Shown here in pieces: positions 7,045-9,884 of a stretch of DNA of 9,884 bases. The translations under genes were made by a program, and so were the position numbers. The notes below the pieces were generated by a model. The model ran no database searches. It worked only from the letters and a program-made list of their open reading frames with translations, and was not told where the DNA came from. Every line of letters starts with the position of its first letter. Position 1 is the stretch's first letter. The DNA is from an uncultured Sphingobacteriales bacterium (GTDB lineage Bacteria > Bacteroidota > Bacteroidia > Chitinophagales > Chitinophagaceae), in the NCBI GenBank assembly GCA_946479435.1, contig CAMLFX010000103.1, positions 1 through 9,884 of the forward strand, written 5' to 3'.

Positions 7045-7104
7045 TAGTGCCACCTGCAAGTGCATCCTCTCTAACACTCACTTGCAAATTTCCTACCTAA
7101 CATG
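7045..7104 (+). repeat. ~60-base hairpin repeat, copy B
   Basis: Second copy. TGCAAGTG (7055-7062) and CACTTGCA (7079-7086) form eight-base arms around 16 bases, followed by AATTTCCTACCTAAC and ATG (7101-7103). The ATG meets a stop codon four codons on. It matches copy A closely across its whole length. Confidence 0.75.
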
Positions 7105-7112
7105 TGTGGATG

Positions 7113-7814
7113 CTAATTATCGTAATATTCGTAGGTGTAATTGGCTTTAGAAGTAGCGTTAATGATCATTTGGTCTATTATTACTTCTACAGGGTTTGAA
7201 TTTTTATCTGTTAATAATGTTTTCTGTATGTCCATTAGCAAGAAGTCGCCACTGCCCATATAATCCAGATATTCTTTTTTGGTACGCTCGTTCACATAAA
7301 CGCATGCAACTTTCAAGCAATGTTGAGGGCTTGCCGAACAACCCGAAAAGGTATCTATCTTATTAGTTCTGTTCAATATTATGATCTTTACCCTATCGGT
7401 TAAACTGTATTCGATACCGGCCTTGTCGTAATCATATTCCGTGTATTTTATTATGCGGGGATTTTCATAGGTGTATGCATTGAACGTCGTTTTAATCCCG
7501 TTGGTGTATAGAATAGAATGATCGAGTTTATTATTTACATAATTATAAATAGTTGTCTCATTGTTTTTCAAGTTTTTCCTGTATTGTAAAAAACCGTTTA
7601 CGTCAAAAGAATCGATAATGTTTTCTTCAATCGTATCCTGCATTGCATTGCCATTATTCATTTTAATATTGTACGTAGTCTTTGTTACTTTTTTTACTTT
7701 CCCTTTGTAGCCCATTTGTATTGCATCAGGCACTTCCCAGACGTTTTTATAGATTTGGGCAAAGACGGTGTTCGCCATAAACAACATAAATAATATTGCT
7801 GTGATATATTTCAT
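7113..7814 (-). CDS. Small secreted protein, second of a tandem paralog pair
   Basis: This 233-residue protein is homologous to the product of 6238-6918 but well diverged. Matching landmarks are the signal peptide (MKYITAILFMLFMANTVFA, cleavage before Q), GYKGKVKKVTKTTY, DSFDVNGFLQYRKN, a YD-like piece (IYNYVNNKLDHSILYTNG) and the tyrosine-rich end YTYEYYDN. It differs by a segment with three cysteines (GCSASPQHCLKVAC) that the first copy lacks, which may indicate disulfide bonding after export. It has no lipobox or sorting domain. The coding region is AT-rich, and the gene points away from the tape-measure gene to its right. Its 3' end would be covered by antisense RNA if the promoter at 6962-6991 is active. 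Function unknown. Confidence 0.85.
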   Translation of the reverse strand: MKYITAILFMLFMANTVFAQIYKNVWEVPDAIQMGYKGKVKKVTKTTYNIKMNNGNAMQDTIEENIIDSFDVNGFLQYRKNLKNNETTIYNYVNNKLDHSILYTNGIKTTFNAYTYENPRIIKYTEYDYDKAGIEYSLTDRVKIIILNRTNKIDTFSGCSASPQHCLKVACVYVNERTKKEYLDYMGSGDFLLMDIQKTLLTDKNSNPVEVIIDQMIINATSKANYTYEYYDN

Positions 7815-7853
7815 ATAAGTGATTTTGAAGTAAAAATAATATTCTTTAAAATA

Positions 7854-7884
7854 TTTGTTTGGTTTATTTTTTGTTGTAAATTTG
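7854..7884 (+). promoter_or_regulatory. Bacteroidetes promoter of the tape-measure gene
   Basis: TTTG (7854-7857), 19 bases, then TAAATTTG (7877-7884): a textbook match to the Bacteroidetes primary sigma factor pattern TTTG-N19-TAnnTTTG. Transcription would start near 7891 and give a leader of about 100 bases that contains hairpin repeat copy C before the ATG at 7994. Confidence 0.72.
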
Positions 7885-7937
7885 CTTTTAATAAGGATTG
7901 GTTAATTCCTTTCAAAAAATAACTGCCAGGTACTTCT

Positions 7938-7997
7938 TATGCCGCCTGCAAGTGCATCTTTCCCCAATAATCACTTGCAAATTCCCACCCATCATGG
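7938..7997 (+). repeat. ~60-base hairpin repeat, copy C, in the leader of the tape-measure gene
   Basis: Third copy. TGCAAGTG (7947-7954) and CACTTGCA (7972-7979) are eight-base arms separated by 17 bases. The arms end 14 bases before the start codon at 7994, which is the ATG at the end of the repeat. In the predicted mRNA it would form a hairpin beside the ribosome landing site, where no Shine-Dalgarno sequence is present. It may modulate translation or be an operator-like protein site; the sequence does not decide which. Confidence 0.7.
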
Positions 7998-9884
7998 CCG
8001 ATGTAGTAGAAGTAATACACAAAATAAACTACGAGGTAAATTATACCAGCCTAAATAAAGCCACATCGGCCATAAGCCAACAGCTTAAAGAGTTGGAGCA
8101 TCTGAATAATACCTTCAAAGGCTACAGGCTGCAATTGAATAACACTACAGAGGTAAAATCGTTGGAGGCCCTTTCAGTTAAGATAGGCACAGTAACCCAA
8201 CAGATCGAGAAACAAACATCTAAGTTGCAAGGGGCGCTATCCCAAATAGGTAAAGGGATAGCGGGTGGCCTGAACATACCTACCAGTCTGGAGGGTCTTG
8301 TGGAGAAAGGTGTAAGTATGCTAAAGGATTTTGCGGTAGAAAGCGGACATATCGCTGAAAAAGCCGTGCAAGCTGAGGCCGCTTTTCAAGGCCTGAACAG
8401 AGCAGGGCTACTAGACGATTTGCGTGCTGCAACACAAGGGCTGGTAAGTGATGTTGACCTGATGCAGCAAGCTGTGCAGTATGAAAAACTGGGTGTGCCT
8501 GTTGATAAGCTTACTGCTGCAATGGGTTATGCAAATATAAAAGCAATAGCAACAGGTGAAAGTGTAGATACGCTTGTTGGCAATATACTAACAGGTATTC
8601 AGGAACAGTCGCTACCTGCGTTGGAAGAGTTAGGTATAGATACATCGAAAGTTAAAGATGAATTTAAAAATACAGGTGACTTTGCCCAAGCTGCGTTTAG
8701 TGTGATAATGGATGAATCGGTAAAAGCGGGTGATGATTTAGATGCGTTCGCTAAAAAGCAGGCGGAAATAAATACCAACATTACCAATATGCAGCAAGGG
8801 TTTGGTAACTTTTTTAATTACGCAAAAGGAGCCTTGTTCGCATTTGGTCAAGATATTGTAGATACGTTTTCAAATCTCCCAGACTATATAAGATTTGGGC
8901 CGGAAGGAGGTAAATCTAATTCGCAGAAATATGAAGAAGGCGTAAAGGCCCAAGAATTAAAAGCTGCGTCGGACAAAGCACAATCAGATTTGGCTAAGAA
9001 TGAATATGATGTAAGTTTTAAGTCTTTTTCCGATAGGTATCAGAAAGCAAATGCACAGGAAAAAAAGCGAATAAAAGAAGAGGCAAAACGAGCATATGAA
9101 CAGCTAAAGAAAAAAAGGGTTGTTGAAGCAGGAGGTTTTAAGCCAGCAATCAGTGTTGCAATAGCAGTTGTTGATGATGCGTATCTAATATTATTTCAAA
9201 ATTTGAATTCATCTGTAAAAGAGGCTGTAAAACCCGTATATAATCACAAAATCAAAGCAAAGAAGATAGACTCTAGTCCTCAAAAGCCAAGGGAGGTTGA
9301 CAATATTAATTCGCTACCATTATCCAATGACGCACCTAAGCCATCGGATATGAAATTCAGTACTGTTGAGGCGCCAAGTTTTAATCCTGACAAAGGGCCA
9401 TCGAAAGCAGCGAAAAAGATATTCGGTAACGACCTTGGAGGGATGACACCTGAACAGCGTCGCGAAGCAGAGATAAAAAGATCTATCGGTGCATACAAAC
9501 AACTAACCCAAGCCGCTGTCGATGCCTACCAAACCATAACCGATGTACAGATACGTGCACTGGATAAAGAAATTGAAATAAGACAGAAACGTGTAGATGC
9601 CGCCACTAAGCTTGCCGAGCGTGGCAATACCGAGGTACTGCGCATAGAAGAAGAGCGCCTCAACAAAGCACAAAAGAAACGCGAGGAAATAGCCCGCAAG
9701 CAAATGATAGTGAACGCCGCGTTGGCGGTATCGAACGCTATTGCGGGTATAGCCGAAACAGCCACCACAGGCCCGGCGGCCATTGTGCTGATACCTGCGG
9801 TAATAGCAGCCATCATTGCTGGTTATGCAGCCGTTACGGCCGTTACCAAAGAAAGCACAGAACAGGCTTTTGCCGATGGTGTAG
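7994..9884 (+). CDS. Phage tail tape-measure-like protein (3' end outside window)
   Basis: The frame is open from the ATG at 7994 to the right edge, 630 codons, so the gene is incomplete. The N-terminus (MADVVEVIHKINYEVNYTSL) leads into a helical/coiled-coil stretch to about residue 80. Residues 186-216 (ATGESVDTLVGNILTGI, then QEQSLPALEELGID) match the hallmark of tape-measure proteins: 'tGxsvdxlvxxiltGixrxSxxxLdnLGI'. A charged helix (about 338-385), a proline/serine-rich linker (about 424-475) and a second coiled coil (about 517-570) follow. Then comes a long Ala/Ile-rich hydrophobic segment (571-620), and the visible part ends in AFADGV, as in many Bacteroidota phage tape measures. Such proteins set tail length and help DNA or effector delivery. 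The gene has its own promoter and no tail gene precedes it. It could belong to a prophage, a remnant or a tail-like particle. Confidence 0.8.
   Translation, partial: MADVVEVIHKINYEVNYTSLNKATSAISQQLKELEHLNNTFKGYRLQLNNTTEVKSLEALSVKIGTVTQQIEKQTSKLQGALSQIGKGIAGGLNIPTSLEGLVEKGVSMLKDFAVESGHIAEKAVQAEAAFQGLNRAGLLDDLRAATQGLVSDVDLMQQAVQYEKLGVPVDKLTAAMGYANIKAIATGESVDTLVGNILTGIQEQSLPALEELGIDTSKVKDEFKNTGDFAQAAFSVIMDESVKAGDDLDAFAKKQAEINTNITNMQQGFGNFFNYAKGALFAFGQDIVDTFSNLPDYIRFGPEGGKSNSQKYEEGVKAQELKAASDKAQSDLAKNEYDVSFKSFSDRYQKANAQEKKRIKEEAKRAYEQLKKKRVVEAGGFKPAISVAIAVVDDAYLILFQNLNSSVKEAVKPVYNHKIKAKKIDSSPQKPREVDNINSLPLSNDAPKPSDMKFSTVEAPSFNPDKGPSKAAKKIFGNDLGGMTPEQRREAEIKRSIGAYKQLTQAAVDAYQTITDVQIRALDKEIEIRQKRVDAATKLAERGNTEVLRIEEERLNKAQKKREEIARKQMIVNAALAVSNAIAGIAETATTGPAAIVLIPAVIAAIIAGYAAVTAVTKESTEQAFADGV

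Larger units (their letters stand above)
6171..7937. repeat. Tandem duplication, two ~0.9 kb units
   Basis: Unit 1 (about 6171-7044) and unit 2 (about 7045-7937) each hold, in order, the hairpin repeat, a minus-strand gene for a small secreted protein, and an AT-rich spacer containing a plus-strand promoter. A third hairpin repeat at 7938 closes the array. The coding parts have diverged strongly while the signal peptide start, the ends and the spacers remain alignable: both spacers share TTTATTTTTTGTTG, TAAATTTGCTTTTAA and CTTTCAAAAAATA. The layout repeat-gene-repeat-gene-repeat fits amplification by recombination between flanking repeats. Confidence 0.75.

Noticed and set aside
6171..7104. 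Hairpin repeats A and B as intrinsic terminators of the paralog genes
   Set aside because: Read on the minus strand, the stems are followed by GC-rich sequence instead of a T-run, and copy C has the same stem where no gene ends.
6171..7997. CRISPR array or diversity-generating retroelement repeats
   Set aside because: The three repeats are about 0.9 kb apart with genes between them, and there is no cas gene, reverse transcriptase or adenine-biased template repeat.
9526..9816. Minus-strand 96-codon open frame
   Set aside because: It is antisense to the Ala/Ile-rich end of the tape measure; its Ala/Ser-rich composition is what the complementary strand of that segment would give.

Overview
The window reads as chromosomal DNA from a Bacteroidota bacterium, probably close to Chitinophagaceae, although I cannot name a species. 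Three lines of evidence support this. Three secreted proteins have signal peptides ending in A-Q; two of them carry a type A Type IX secretion (T9SS) C-terminal sorting domain ending FSVVR, and the third shows the start of that domain before the window ends. Start codons lack Shine-Dalgarno sequences. Promoter-like sites fit the Bacteroidetes pattern TTTG-N18/19-TAnnTTTG.

Left part (1-5256, minus strand). Three genes for T9SS-exported proteins lie in a row: a YD-repeat-like protein cut by the window edge (1-1255), a protein with about four ~50-residue FGxSL...TP repeats and a PKD-like segment (1354-2859), and a second YD-repeat-like protein (2990-4270). The last starts 35 bases downstream of a six-helix YihY/BrkB-family membrane protein gene (4306-5211). 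The second and third genes end in GC-rich hairpin terminators. Their 3' ends, and the sorting domains of the first and second genes, are nearly identical at the DNA level, which points to recent duplication or gene conversion of a sorting-domain cassette.

Middle (5212-6170). A divergent intergenic region with two strong hairpins leads into a stand-alone CheY-like response regulator (5433-5858, plus) and a 52-codon YegP/DUF1508-like gene (5929-6087, plus). A likely terminator follows.

Right part (6171-9884). Two paralogous small secreted proteins (6238-6918 and 7113-7814, minus) form a tandem duplication of about 0.9 kb units. Each unit begins with a ~60-base repeat that holds a hairpin (TGCAAGTG-N16/17-CACTTGCA) and ends in an ATG. 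A third copy of that repeat lies directly before a long plus-strand gene (7994 to beyond the window end) encoding a phage tail tape-measure-like protein. A near-perfect Bacteroidetes promoter lies about 110 bases upstream of this gene, and a copy of that promoter sits between the two paralogs, where it points antisense into the second one.

The most notable feature is this junction. A tape-measure gene begins its own transcription unit right beside ordinary chromosomal genes, with no tail-tube or chaperone genes before it. Between the two lie AT-rich, oppositely oriented, repeat-flanked secreted-protein genes that look like inserted or amplified cargo. I see no tRNA, rRNA, CRISPR array, transposase or integrase in the window.
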